Of a stretch of DNA of 64,000 nucleotides, positions 11,494 to 22,959 are shown one piece after another. Position 1 is the stretch's first letter. Every line of letters starts with the position of its first letter. The position numbers were made by a program, and so were the translations under genes. The notes beneath the pieces were generated by a model. The model saw only the letters and a program-made list of their open reading frames with translations, ran no database searches and was not told where the DNA came from. The stretch is from Cephalopachus bancanus (Eukaryota; Chordata; Mammalia; Primates; Tarsiidae), in the NCBI GenBank assembly GCA_027257055.1, contig JAPVLO010000232.1:372001-436000 (forward strand). Reading direction: 5' to 3'.

Positions 11494-11787
11494 ATTCTTT
11501 TTTTTTTTTGAGTCGGAGTCTCACTCTGTCGCCCAGACTGGAGTGCAGTGGCCGCTCCCGGCCACCGCAGCCTCGACCTGCTGGGCTCCGGCGATCCTTC
11601 CGCCTCAGCCTTCTGAGTAGCCGGAATTACAGGGGCGCGCTACCACGCCCAGCTGATTTTTGATTCATTGTAGAGATGAGGTCTCGCCAAGTAGCCCAGG
11701 CGGGTCTCAAACCTGTGGGCTCAGGCAATCCTCTCACCTCAGCCTCCCAAAGGCGCAGGTTTACAGGCTGAGCCACCGAGCCCGGCT
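11494..11787 (-). mobile_element. Alu dimer, young type
   Basis: Starts T10 GAGTCGGAGTCTCAC and ends GAGCCACCGAGCCCGGC, directly beside the inverted L1 arm. Confidence 0.92.
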
Positions 11788-11962
11788 GTTGTTTGTCTTA
11801 TTAATGATGGCCATTCTTACTGGGGTTAGGTGGTATCTCAGTGTGGTTTTGATTTGCATTTCTCCGATGATGAGTGAGGCTGAGCACTTTTTCATGTGTC
11901 TGTTGGCTGCCCGTGTATCTTCTTTTGAGACGTGTCTATTCATGTCTTTTACCCATTTTTTT
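11788..11962 (-). mobile_element. L1 fragment, inverted arm
   Basis: About 170 bp of L1 ORF2 in antisense, for example GATTTGCATTTCTCCGATGA and GAGCACTTTTTCATGTGTCT. It is repeated in opposite orientation at about 12119-12270, making an inverted repeat. Confidence 0.85.
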
Positions 11963-11967
11963 TTTTT

Positions 11968-12895
11968 AGTTTTTATTATAAAGAGCAGGGAGACAACCCA
12001 CAGAATGCGAAAATATATTTGCCAACTGTTTATCTGACAAAGGCCTAATAGGATCTACAAGGAACTCAAATGCACCGAAAGGAAAAAAACAAGCAGACCC
12101 TTTAAAAAGTGGGCAAAAGACATGAATAGACACGTCTCAGAAGAAGATACACGGGCAGCCAACAGGCACATGAAAAAGTGCTCAGCCTCACTCATCATCG
12201 GAGAAATGCAAATCAAAACCACACTGAGATACCACCTAACCTCTGTAAGAATGGCCATGATTAATAAAATAAACAACAACAGATGCTGGCGAGGATGTGG
12301 AGAAAAAGGATCGCTTCTACACTGCTGGTGGGAATGCAAACTAGTGCTGCCCCTTTGGAAGACAGTGTGGCGATTCCTGAAAGAACTAGAAATTGACCTT
12401 CCATATGACCCAGCAATCCTCCTATTGGGAATATAAATGGAGGAGCTCAAATCATTCTACAAAAAAGATACCTGCACACGTATGTTTGTTGCAGCTCTAT
12501 TCACAATAGCAAAAACACGGAACCAACCATGTTGCCCATCGAAGTTGGACTGGATAAAGAAAATGTGGTACATATACACGATGGAATATTATGCAGCCAG
12601 AAAGAAGGACAAATATATGGACTTCGCAGCAACTTGGATGGATTTGGAGTCGATCATACTCAGTGACCTATCACAGAAACAAAGAACAGAGTTCCATATG
12701 CTCTCACTCATAAGCGGACCTTGAGCAGTTATAATGCTATAAGAAAGCAATTGGGAGCAGTGGGAAACTGTCAGGCAAGAGGGGGTGGGATTGGCAGTTG
12801 GGGGAGGCTGCTAGGGGAGGGAGGGGCATACCTCATCAACAAGGGTATCTGCTTGATCAATGTTTGTATACCTAAACCTGAAATGTACCATGTGC
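11968..12895 (+). mobile_element. L1 3' portion (end of ORF2 and 3' UTR), sense
   Basis: Frames read [20 protein letters not shown] and GGNANWC-like L1 ORF2 C-terminal sequence, then MWYIYTMEYYAARKKDKYMD, all typical of L1 ORF2. A G-rich 3' UTR follows from about 12720. It is truncated at the 5' end and frame-broken. It is less diverged than the other L1 pieces here. Confidence 0.88.
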
Positions 12896-13129
12896 GTTCT
12901 TGATACTCTGCAAAAGCCCAGCTGAGAGGGGCACCCTCCTCTCTGCCCACAGGGCAAAATTGCAGCCTCAACAGATAGGCCACAAAGCCTTGACCTTCCA
13001 CTGCTGGGTGGGGGGGGGGTGGCGGGGTGGTACAAACAGGCCCGCTCAGGTCTAAGAAACTTTCAGTCCTTTTTGGAAGGAAGGAAGGAAAATGGATGTT
13101 GGATGGGTCATGGCTAGTCCACCGTCCTA

Positions 13130-13432
<303 letters not shown>

Positions 13433-13519
13433 CAGACACTGTTCCTACCTGGGATCCACCCTCATGTGGCGCCGGCGGGTGTGAGAGGGAAACCGCCCCA
13501 AGCTTTTCACGAACATTCT

Positions 13520-13650
13520 CTTTTTGGAGGGGGTGGGGAGGACAGGTCTCACTCTGTCACCCGGGCTGGAGTGGGGTTATCTTAGCTCTCTGCAGCCTCG
13601 AACTTCTGGGCTCAAGGAATCCTCCGGCCTCAGCCTCCCAAGTAGAAGGA
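13520..13650 (-). mobile_element. Alu right arm
   Basis: From GACAGGTCTCACTCTGTCAC to CCTCCCAAGTAGAAGGAAC. Confidence 0.75.
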
Positions 13651-13694
13651 ACAGCACAAGGGTCTTCCACAGACCTCTCATTCGGTTTCATCGA

Positions 13695-14124
13695 CTTTTT
13701 TTTTTTTGAGTTGGAGTCTCACTCCTTCACCCAGGCTGGAGTGCAGTAGCATGCACGCTCACGGCCACCCCAGCGTCGACCTACTGGGCTCCAGTGATCC
13801 CTCCGCCTCGGTCTTCCAAGTAGCTGGGACTACAGGCACGCACTACCATGCCCGGCTCATTTTTGATTTACTGTAGAGATGAGGTCTCGCCAAGTTGCCC
13901 AGGCGGGTCTTGAACCCGCGGGCTCAGGCAATTCACTCACCTCAGCCTCCCAAAGCACGGGATTATAGGCTCAGCCACCGAGCCTGGCTTTATTTTTTAT
14001 TTATTGTAGAGATGAGGTCTCACCAAGTTGCCCGGGTGGGTCTTGAACCCGCAGGCGCAGGCAATGCACTCACCTCAGCCTCCCAAAGCGCTGGGGTTAC
14101 AGGCTGAGCCACCAAGCCCAGCTT
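13695..14124 (-). mobile_element. Full Alu (13695-13990) and left monomer (13991-14124)
   Basis: The monomer carries GCGGGCTCAGG-type young changes and abuts the dimer without a spacer. Confidence 0.88.
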
Positions 14125-14583
14125 ATTTTTTATTTTTGTTTATTTATTTATTTATTTATTTTTGAGTTGGCGTGTCACTCTGTCGTCCAGGCTGGAGTGC
14201 AGTGGCATGCTCATGGCCACCCCAGCATCGACCTGCTGGGCTCCGGCGATCCTTCTGCCTCGCCCTTCCAAATAGCTGGAACTACAGGCACGCATTACCA
14301 TGCCCACCTAATTTTTTATTTATTGTAGAGATGAGGTCTCGCCAAGTTGCCCGGGCTGGTCTCGAACCCCCGGGCTCAGGCAATCCACTCGCCTCAGCCT
14401 CCCAAAATGCTGGGATTACAGGCTGAGCCACCAAGCCCGCCCTATTTTTTTCCTGAGTAGGAGTCTCACTCTGTTGCCCAGGCTGGAGTGCAATGGTGTG
14501 CTCACGGCCACCGCATCCTCGACCTGCTGGGCTCAGGCCTCCCAAAGTGCTGGGATTATAGGCATGAGCCACTGTGCCCAGCT
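14125..14583 (-). mobile_element. Full Alu with (TTTA)n (14125-14444) and internally deleted Alu (14445-14583)
   Basis: (TTTA)n lies at about 14140-14160. The second copy jumps from CTGCTGGGCTCAGG to CCTCCCAAAGTGC, losing the linker and parts of both arms. Confidence 0.87.
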
Positions 14584-14689
14584 GCACAGTCACACTTTTA
14601 AACTGTGATATTGTCTTCATGAACTCAGTGCTGCGTGTTGGGCCGCATTTCCGTTTTCCCCTCAGAATATAAGTGATAAAATTCTTCTC

Positions 14690-14973
14690 GACTGGGCTCA
14701 GTGGCTCACGCCTGTAATTCCAGCACTTTGGGAGGCCGAGGCGAGAGGATTGCTTGAGCCCAGGAGTTCAAGATCTGCCTGGACCACTTAGCAAGACCTT
14801 GTCTCTAAAAAATAAAATTAGCCAGGTGCAGTGGTGCACACCTGTAGTCCCGGCTACTCGGGGAGGCTGAGGTGGAAGGATCGCCTGAGCCCAGGAAGAC
14901 GAGGCTGTGGTGAGTCGTGATTATGCCACTGGGCAACAGAATGAGACCCTACCTCAAAAAAAAGAAGAAAAGA
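14690..14973 (+). mobile_element. Alu dimer
   Basis: The right arm lacks CTGCACTCCAGCCT before GGGCAACAGAATG. Confidence 0.87.
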
Positions 14974-15435
14974 AAGCCTCCCGAAGCCCCAGGCTCTGGG
15001 TTCCGTCCTGGGCGGTGAGCCAGGAGCCTCACCGAAAGGGTCAAGAGCCCTGGAGACCCGAATGGCCTCCAGAAGCCATGGCAGCATCCTGTGTGAGGCT
15101 CCTCGGAGGCCAGGCAGGAAGGCACCCCAGGTTAGCCAGAAAACTGGTCATTATGCCACTGAGGTCATGCTTTGGTCAGCGAGGCCGGAACCAGGTCTCA
15201 CCCCACCCGCCACACCTCTCCCTTCCCTGGGGCTTCCTCTGTCACCAGCCTCCCTTCCTGATGAACTTGAAAGCCAGCCGTGGAGTGCCGAGGCTGGAGT
15301 GCGGAGGCTGTCGCAGGGCACGGGCGGTCGCAGGGGCTGCCATCGTGGCCTCAAATGACCTGGTGGGGGAGACAAAGCAGAGGGAAGCAGGCCTGATGCA
15401 GCCCTCCTCGGGATTTTTTAAAAAAATAATTTTGG
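14974..15435. other. Unique-looking, moderately GC-rich stretch
   Basis: No repeat recognised. An open plus frame crossing it is built from Alu on both sides and is not a gene. Confidence 0.4.
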
Positions 15436-15577
15436 GGGGGGGGGGGGTCAGAGCCTCACTCTGTCGCCCAGGCTGGAGTGCCATGGCATGCTCCCAGCTC
15501 ACTGCAGCCTTGCTATCCTCCTGCCTTGGCCTCCTAAAGTGCTGGAATGACAGGTGTGAGCCACTGTGCCTGGTCAG
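15436..15577 (-). mobile_element. Internally deleted Alu after a G12 run
   Basis: A run of G (about 15434-15447) replaces the expected T tract. The body jumps from the right arm to the left arm at CTTGCTATCCTCCTGCC. Confidence 0.75.
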
Positions 15578-15587
15578 CACTGAATTC

Positions 15588-15864
15588 TTTTTTTTTTTGA
15601 GTTGGAGTCTCACTCCGTGGCCCAGACTGGAGTGCAGTGGCCGTTCCCGGCCATCGCAGCCTCGACCTGCGATCCTTTCGCCTCAGCCTTCCAGGTAGCT
15701 GGAACTACAGGCGCGCACTACCACACCTGGCTAATTTTTGATTTATTGTAGAGATGAGGTCTTGCCAAGTTTCCCAGACGGGTCTCGAACTCACGGGCTC
15801 AAGCAATCCACTCACCTCAGCCTCCCAAGGTGCGGGATTCCAGGCTGAGCCACCGAGCCTGGCT
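15588..15864 (-). mobile_element. Alu dimer, young type
   Basis: Flanked by CAGCACTGAATTCTT on both sides, a 15 bp TSD. Confidence 0.93.
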
Positions 15865-16199
15865 CCAGCACTGAATTCTTTGGGGACTCATTCGTCTCTG
15901 TCTTGGGAGGAGAGTGCCCCGCTCCCAGGCCTGTGGGGTCACCACTTTAAGACAGTGCTTCCTGGGCCTCTCAGGCCACACATGGATGCACCCGCCAAGC
16001 CTCCTCCGGTGCCCTTTGTCAGCTGTGCCACAGAGGGTCCCTCCCACGGAAACCGCCTCGAGGGTCGGGGGGCAGGAGACGGCACGCTCATTCGTATATC
16101 TTTTGAAAATGGTTTCACAAGGCATTGTCTCTACCAAAAATCAAATAAGTTTAAAAAAAAGTATTTTATGATTCTACTGTAATGTGAAAACTTTTATTT
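15865..16199. other. Unique-looking stretch
   Basis: Nothing recognised. Confidence 0.4.
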
Positions 16200-16325
16200 C
16201 TCCTTTAGAAAAACAGAGACGGGGTCTCGCTGTGTGGCCCACGCCGGTCTTGAACATCTGGGGCCAAGGGACCCTCTGGCCTCAGCCTCCCCAAGTGCAG
16301 AGATGATAGGCCTGAGCCTTGCACT
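16200..16325 (-). mobile_element. Alu left monomer, old
   Basis: Contains ACGGGGTCTCGCTGTGTGGC and CCTCAGCCTCCCCAAGTGC. Confidence 0.7.
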
Positions 16326-16583
16326 CACTTTTCCCCTCTCTCTCTCTCAAACTTTGGCTGGTGAAACGCAGCACCTGTTTTCTTCCTCGTTTCACTCAGA
16401 AAAGTCCTGGGCGGAGCAAGTGTGAGTTGAGCCCAGATCCCTGCGACCTGCTGGGCGGGCCTGGGTGGTATGCGCCTGCGAGGGCTGGGGGTGCAGAGGG
16501 GGGCTGGGGCGGGCAGGGCGGAAGGAGGAGGCGGCGGCTGTGCCTGTCCTTCCCTGCCTCCCCGCCTCGCCTCTGACTCCCAG

Positions 16584-16800
16584 ATGGAGCTTTTCCAGGA
16601 CCCCGAGGCCCCGGTTCGCGTCCTGCAGCCCTGGCACCGCCCTGGGGTCTCCGGCCCTGGTGCGGCCCGCCAGCCTCCCCTCTCCGTCTGGAGCGGTGCC
16701 AGGAGCCAGCTGCCTGGGCCCGCCTGCCCAAGCCTTCCAGACTCCCGGCCCTGCCCCAGCCCAGGTGGCTGCGGGCTCCCGCTCGCAGGGATGACTCAGG
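16584..16800 (+). other. Exon-like interval with strong splice signals (candidate)
   Basis: A long pyrimidine tract ends CTGACTCCCAG. It is followed by an open frame starting MELFQDPEAPVRVLQPWH and closed by ACTCAG-GTAAGT, a near-perfect donor. The frame stays open 72 codons to the donor. I do not recognise the peptide, and its Pro/Arg/Gly-rich make-up is typical of GC-rich non-coding DNA. The TGACTCA at the donor is also an AP-1 site. Confidence 0.25.
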
Positions 16801-17083
16801 TAAGTGGACAGATAAGCCAGTTTCTAGCCCAGGGACGCCTGTAATTAATTGGCTGTCCTGTGTCACTGTCCGGCCTCCCAGGGTGACCTTGCCAGGCCCT
16901 GGGGAGACGGGCAGGAATGTGGTTATCCTGGTCGTGTTGCCCAAGGTGCTTCCTGAAGCCTGAAGCCTCAGAAGCTGGCCTGGAGCTGAACACCACAGCT
17001 GTGCTGCTTCTGACACACAGAGGTCTGTAGAAAAACAGCCATCGTGGGGAGGTTCTGGCAGGATCCCGACACCTACTGGTTTC

Positions 17084-17196
17084 TTGGTATTTTTATTTTT
17101 TGCCCAGGCTGGTCTCAAACTTCTGGCCTCAAGCAATCCTCCCAGCTCGGTGCGAAGTGCTGAGGTTAGAGCCGTGAGCCACTGTACCCGACCCCA
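17084..17196 (-). mobile_element. Alu left monomer, old
   Basis: From TTTTTGCCCAGGCTGGTCTC to GAGCCACTGTACCCGACC. Confidence 0.7.
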
Positions 17197-17389
17197 GCAC
17201 CCATGGCTGTGGGGCTCCCTCTCCTCAGGACGCCTAAAAGACCAGGCAAACTGGAGACACTTGGCCAGGGGGACAACTGGCTTAAGCCCGTGGACGGCGA
17301 GCACCAGGTACCGCAAAGGAACGCAGGACCTGCCTCCCTTAACCGAATCTAAACCCGGAGCGAATGCTCCCATCATCGTTCTCAAACAT

Positions 17390-17530
17390 CCCCATGACGT
17401 CACTACCTGTGTTATCCTCATTCCACAGATGAAGAAACTGACGTTCTGAGTGGCTGGCTCACCGGCATGCAGCTGGGAAGCCGTGAGTCCAGGTCCCGAA
17501 CCCCGCTCCCGGTTCGAGCGCCTGCGGGAC
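17390..17530 (-). mobile_element. MIR SINE
   Basis: TATCCTCATTCCACAGATGA, GAAACTGACGTTCTGAGTGG and CCAGGTCCCGAACCC fit antisense MIR. Confidence 0.55.
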
Positions 17531-17739
17531 CCACCTGGCAGGCTGCTTGCCCCAGGCCCGGACACGGCCCCTCTGCTCTGCGGTCACGCCGGCGGTGCTC
17601 AGGTCCTGAGCATGAGCCCTGGGTTCTAGGCCTGGGTTTGCGCAGCCCGAGATGCGTCCTCGCCTGCCACCTCCCACTCCGGCTTTCAGATGTTTCATTG
17701 TAGGTAGAACCTCGTGGCGGGGGTGGTAGGGCCAAGCAC

Positions 17740-17985
17740 TCTTTTTGCTGTTTTTAGACAGGGTCTCGACAAGTTGCCCAGGTTGGACTTGAACCCCTGG
17801 GCTGAAGCAGTCTTCTCTCCTAGGCCTCCCAAAGTGATGGGATGACGGGTATGATCCACCGCTCCGGGCTCTTTTTACTTCTTTTACACAAAGTCTCTCT
17901 CTGTTGCCAGGTTGGACTCGAACTCCCGGGATCCTCCTGCCCCAGCCTCCCAAGGATCTGGGACTCGGGCGGCCACAGCACCTGG
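17740..17985 (-). mobile_element. Two old Alu left monomers
   Basis: Units 17740-17870 and 17871-17985, both diverged. Confidence 0.65.
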
Positions 17986-18517
17986 CCAGGTCGTCTTTGC
18001 AACTCTGTTTCCAGTTCCTGGGCTCTGGCCCCCGGGGCAACACCACTCAGGGCGCTGCCCCAGAGGCGTTCACTCCTGATTGTCAAGGGCAGCCTCACCA
18101 GCGGCGACAGCCAGGCCGCATGGACTCGTGACTCGTGACCCGGTGCCTCTGATTCAGGGAGCAAAGTCGCTTCCCCACTCCACCCATCTCCCCACTCCAT
18201 CCAGTGATGGCCTCTTTGTGCTCCGTGCCACTGTGAGTCAGGGGTGACTGGCACAGCCACAGATGCTTTGGAATCACCGTAAGAAAAGGGCCATCTGTGG
18301 GTCTCGACAGGCCACTGTGCTCACCTGTGCTCACTTCACGGGCGCTCGCCTGGCTCGGTGGGCGGGCCCTAGGGCGACCCGTCCCCGGTGCGGGTGCTGA
18401 CACCAGGCACAGGCGACAGCCGGGAGGGCTGCCCGTGACTCCGTGGGCGCCGATGGGCCTGCCAGTGGCTTCTCTTTCCCTGGTTGTCTTCTGGCTGACT
18501 TCTCATTCAGCCTGGTT

Positions 18518-18657
18518 CTTTATTTGTCTATTATTATCTTGTAGAGACGGGGGTCTTGCTATGTCGCCCAGGCTGGTCTCAACTCCTGGGCTCAAGCGAT
18601 CCTCCCGCCTCGGCCTCCCAAGGTGCTGGGTCACAGGCGTGAGCCGCCGCCCCGGCT
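18518..18657 (-). mobile_element. Alu left monomer
   Basis: Contains TAGAGACGGGGGTCTTGC and CCTCCCAAGGTGCTGGG. Confidence 0.75.
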
Positions 18658-18944
18658 CCACTTGGTCTTATCCCGGCCTCTCGCCTCTTTTCCTGGACGC
18701 ACGGTCCTAATCCTGCCCTGAAATCTGGGGCCTCTTCCCCTTTCTTTGACTCCTCCGCCATCACCCACTTCTCTCTCCCGCTGGCGGTCTCCGTGCTTTC
18801 GGCCTCTGTTTGCATCACTGGCCCAGGCAGTGGTGGGAGCTAGGCGGCTCCAGCCCCAGCGCGGCCCCAGACCCGCGCGCCAGAACAGGGAAGGCTGAAA
18901 ATGTCTTCGGCTCCAGCCTGGTGAGGGCGTCAGGTGCGGGGCGC

Positions 18945-18962
18945 TGGCGCCATCTAGCGGCC
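18945..18962 (-). promoter_or_regulatory. CTCF-type binding motif
   Basis: On the minus strand the sequence reads GGCCGCTAGATGGCGCCA. The core CCGCTAGATGGCGCC agrees with the CTCF core pattern CCASYAGRKGGCRS at nearly all positions. It lies in the GC-rich block. Confidence 0.7.
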
Positions 18963-19574
18963 CCGGCCGGTACTGCCGGCGCTCCTGCCGGGCGCCAAGG
19001 CCGCACACCTGACCTTGGGCATCCAGGCCGCTTTGGGGGCTCAGCGAAGCCCTGGAGACCTGGAAGGCCGCGGGATCCTTAAGGAGTGGAAGTTTTCTCG
19101 TCACCTAACATCGGATGAGTCGCGTTTCCCTTGCGCCTAACTCTTCCGGATCGACAGCAGTGAGCCTCGATGGTGGAGTCGCACCATTCCCTTCCCACCT
19201 TCCAGAAGGGGCGACTCACGTCCATGGATGGGGGGGGTCCCGGGGAGGCTTACTGCAGTGGTAACATCCTCCTGCCCAAGCCTGCTCTGCCTCCTCTCAC
19301 GTCTCATGGGAGGGGACTCCAGCTGCCATCTCCGTTCACTATGGCTTCCAAATGGCTCGAAGCCTGTCCCACCACCAGGTATGAGTGTTTCCTCCTCCTC
19401 CCTTGGGTCTGGTTGGCTTGGACAGGGCTGGCTGGGAAACGGGCGCAGAGGCTACAAAAGCTTTCCCTGCCTCTGTGATCCCCGTTCCCTTGTGAGAACA
19501 GGGACGGCCCTGAGGATGCCCCCATCCCCTTCCAGGCCTCACGTGGCATGTTCTCACTCATGCTCACCCCCCAG

Positions 19575-19660
19575 GGCTGCTACTTACCCGCAGGGGAAAC
19601 AGCCTCTGCCAGCTTTCCTCAGCATTGCCCTGCTGGGCACTCGCTGGGGAGCCAGCAGAG
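19575..19660 (+). other. Second exon-like interval (candidate)
   Basis: A C-rich tract ending CCCCCCAG precedes 86 bases that end AGCAGAG-GTAAGTAC. Together with 16584-16800 it could be part of a spliced non-coding transcript on the plus strand. There is no homology support. Confidence 0.2.
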
Positions 19661-20379
19661 GTAAGTACGGACAGCTGAAAGGAGGCTATGAGAATGATGG
19701 GCATCTCTGGGTAAACGACCCCAGCTCATGGCCCCTGTCCACCCAGAGGCCTCTGTGTGTACTTCTCTCCCTCTCTTCCTCCTTGGCTTCGGCTACACAG
19801 CAGTCAGCTCGGCCACAGAGACACTGTGGAAAGAAAAACGACCACTGGAACAGTGGCCAGGAAGCCGTGAGAGAAGAGAGCATGGGATACGGAAGGCGAG
19901 AATGGTCTCTAATTAAAGGGCTCAAGGCGGCATTCCCTTCCGAGGGCGTGGGTCTGCTGGCCTGGATAACAGCTACACAAAGCCAAAGAAGACCAGGACA
20001 GGAAAGAAACTAAAAATAGAAAGGAAAGCTGAGGAGGAGGAAGCGTCTGCTTTTGTGGTCAGTCGAGCTGTGCACGCAGCTGTTTTTATTGCTCAGATGG
20101 AAGAGGACGAAGTGGTAGCAGGGCTGGCTCCAAGGCAGCCCGACCAGTCTAAGGGCATGAGGAAACCAGGAACGCCCTCGGAGGACAGGCCACTGCCAAG
20201 TCCATTCAAGCTGGCTGAGCCTCAAAGGAACCAGGAAAGAGACTCCTCTCTGGATACCAGTGCCCCGTGTGCGGTTGCAAGGTACTCCCTTCCTCTGTGA
20301 GAGGCAGATATTAGCCTTGAGCTTGGGAAAAGAAAATCCTAGAATTCCAATGCTTGAAAGATATTCCCAACTATGTGGT

Positions 20380-20490
20380 AATGGGAAGAACGGAAGGCTG
20401 GGAAGAATGGCTTCCAGTACAACTCTGCCACCTTCTAGCTATACGACAGAGTGAATCAGTCTTCTCGGTAAAAACAAGATCTACTTGGAC
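20380..20490 (+). mobile_element. Possible MIR SINE
   Basis: ACTCTGCCACCTTCTAGCTAT followed by GAATCAGTCTTCTCGGTAAAA resembles the MIR core. Weak. Confidence 0.4.
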
Positions 20491-21267
20491 CGGAGATGCA
20501 ACCTTTGCTAAAACAAAATACATTTCATGGAAGAAGAAACAAAAAAACCAAAACCCCCTACAAAATACAGAATCTCGGAAGATGTAGTAGTAGAGAAAAT
20601 TAGTGAAAGGGCTATCTGAAGGCTGGAAGGATTGGCTGTGAAGCGGGTGGGAATAACCTGGAATGGCAGGGGAGCTTCAAGATACCACTGCCTGTCCTGA
20701 TCACAGGCACCAAGGACTGCAAAAAGAGGTGCTGACCTGGAAGGCAAAGGAAAGGCACCGAAGAGCCATTCACCAGCAGGAGACGAACTGACAGAGATAT
20801 TACACAGATTACACAGCATCCCCCTGGGCTACCAGACGTGGCTAATTCCAGCAGAAAAACTCCTTAGAACGCTACCTTTGTGGATAGTAAAGTAACAAAA
20901 ATGAAATGTTAGGCAATCACCTCCTGTAAGGGAGCTAACAAAAGAAAAAAATAATCAAATCAGAAAGACGGGGTCCCTCTTCAGAGAGCCAAGTACAAGA
21001 TGAATGAACAACACTCTGGGGCGAAAGGGGTGCTCTGGAGAGAACAGATGCTTCGGAAGGGCAGGTCACGCCCTCAATCCCGTCTGCAAACACCCCGTCA
21101 CTGGCTGAAAGTGTCCTCATTCCAGCTGAGTAGGATTCACCAAAAGTTCTTACAGGTCGACGCGAACTCTGTTGAACAGGTGTGCTGTGAACATGCTGGC
21201 ATTAAGATCTCTTGTGAGAAGATGCCAAGGTTGAGAGCTTCGCTGTACATGGCTCTATAGATTGAGC

Positions 21268-21690
<423 letters not shown>

Positions 21691-21817
21691 ATTCTGAGCA
21701 TTTGAAACAATGATCTTTGATTTCTTCAACACAGTGGATTCTCTTCTGAACTCCAAGATACCATTTCTAGACAGATATCTTCACGTGTGATGGAATTTGA
21801 TATATTAAAAGTACTGG

Positions 21818-21961
21818 GCCATTGCCTTGCTAAGCAATGGTGTGGCCGTGTACTCTTTGAGCTATGGCCAGGCCATGTTTCCTGGCTTTGGTCCCCTCCC
21901 CTGCCTTGGGGAGGTGAATCTGCTCTCTCTCTCTCAAATAAACTATATTTTCCTAATATAA
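21818..21961 (+). mobile_element. Unidentified ~145 bp retroposon with internal AATAAA, copy A
   Basis: Flanked by AAAAGTACTGG on both sides (21807-21817 and 21962-21972). The body includes CATGTTTCCTGGCTTTGG, a CT-rich tract and ends CAAATAAACTATATTTTCCT. The TSD length and A-rich end point to L1-type retroposition. It does not start TG or end CA, so it is not a plain solo LTR. I see no pol III A or B box. It aligns throughout with copy B at 36.5 kb. It may be a retroposed 3' end of a longer pol II transcript. Confidence 0.6.
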
Positions 21962-21969
21962 AAAAGTAC

Positions 21970-22246
21970 TGGCTGGGCTCACAACTGTAATCCCAGCACT
22001 TTGGGAGGCTGAGGCAGGAGGACTGCTTAAAGTCAGTTCCAGACCAGCCTGGGCAACATAGCAAGACCCTGTCTCTACAAAAAATAGCAATATTAGCTGA
22101 GAATGCCTGTAGTCCTAGCTACTCAGGAGGCTGAGGCAGAAGGATTATCTGAGCCCAGGAGGTCGAGGCTGTGGTGTCCTTGAGCGTGCCTCTGCACTCC
22201 AGCCTGGGCAACAGAGTGAGAACCTGACTCAAAAATAAATAAATTG
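21970..22246 (+). mobile_element. Alu dimer directly after retroposon copy A
   Basis: Starts GGCTGGGCTCACAACTGTAA at the TSD of the retroposon; linker ACAAAAAATAGC. Confidence 0.85.
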
Positions 22247-22249
22247 ATA

Positions 22250-22745
22250 CACGCCTGGGCATCTTGGCGAGACCTCATCTCTACAGTAAGTCAAAAATTA
22301 GCCAGGCATGGTAGCACGTGCCTGTAGTTCCAACTACTTAGAAGGCTGAGGCGGAAGGGTCGCCGGAGCCCAGCAGGTCGAGGCTACAGTGGCTAGGAGC
22401 GGCCACTGCACTCCAGTCTGGGTGACAGAGTGAGACTCCAACTCAATAAATAAATAAATAAATAGGCCAGGCTCAGTGGCTCTGCCTGTAATCTCTACGC
22501 TTTGGGAGTCCGAGGCGAGTGGATTGCCTGAGACCACAGGTTCGAGACCAGCCTGGGTGACTTGGCAAGACCTAATTAGCCAGGCATGGTAGCACGTGCC
22601 TGTAGTTCAGGCTACTTGGAAGCCTGAGGCGGAAGGATCATTGGAGCCCAGCAGGTTGATGCTGGGATGGCTGTGAGCATGCCACTGCACTCCAGTCTGG
22701 GTGACGGAGTGAGACTCCAACTCAAAAATAAATTAATAGATAGAT
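22250..22745 (+). mobile_element. 5'-truncated Alu (22250-22464) and full Alu (22465-22745)
   Basis: The first starts at CGCCTGGGCATCTTGGC. The second lacks the linker between GGCAAGACCT and AATTAGCC. Confidence 0.87.
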
Positions 22746-22959
22746 AAACAAATTTAACAAAAGGATTGTCTTCCTTTCCCGCTGAGGGTCTCTACCTTGG
22801 TCAGGCTACAACCTCAAGGTCATCTGATTCTTCCCCTTTTCCAAGTGCCCAGATGAACCATGAAGTCATCACGGACGTTTCCATCAGATCACGCCCCACG
22901 GCCACTGTCATGGGCACCGCCCTCACTTCTCCCTGAAATCCTTCCCGTCTCCCCAGTGC

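Larger units (their letters stand above)
16400..19110. promoter_or_regulatory. GC-rich, CpG-rich intergenic block
   Basis: Two to three kilobases with GC and CpG content far above the neighbouring intergenic DNA. It is interrupted only by old Alu left monomers at 17084-17196, 17740-17985 and 18518-18657 and a MIR at 17390-17530. It contains a CTCF-type motif and an interval with good splice signals. No protein family is recognised. It could be an enhancer, an insulator or an unannotated non-coding promoter. Confidence 0.5.
19111..21267. other. Two kilobases of mostly repeat-free intergenic DNA
   Basis: The longest Alu-free stretch left of ZC3HC1, apart from one weak MIR. A 261-codon open frame (19228-20013, plus) has no recognisable domain. 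It may hold regulatory sequence. Confidence 0.4.

Noticed and set aside
12122..12724. L1 ORF2-like frames as host genes
   Set aside because: They are fragments of the L1 ORF2 C-terminus.
14907..15698. 263-codon open frame on the plus strand
   Set aside because: Its ends are translated Alu sequence (phrases such as LSPRLECSG are antisense Alu).
16396..17565. 389-codon open frame on the minus strand
   Set aside because: It crosses an antisense Alu monomer and a MIR, sits in GC-rich DNA where long frames are expected, and has no recognisable domain.
19228..20013. 261-codon open frame on the plus strand
   Set aside because: Low-complexity Ser/Pro/Leu composition and no family resemblance. Kept only as a note on the unique stretch.
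21817..21961. Retroposon copies A and B as solo LTRs
   Set aside because: They lack TG...CA ends, and the TSDs of 11 and 14 bp are too long for retroviral integration.
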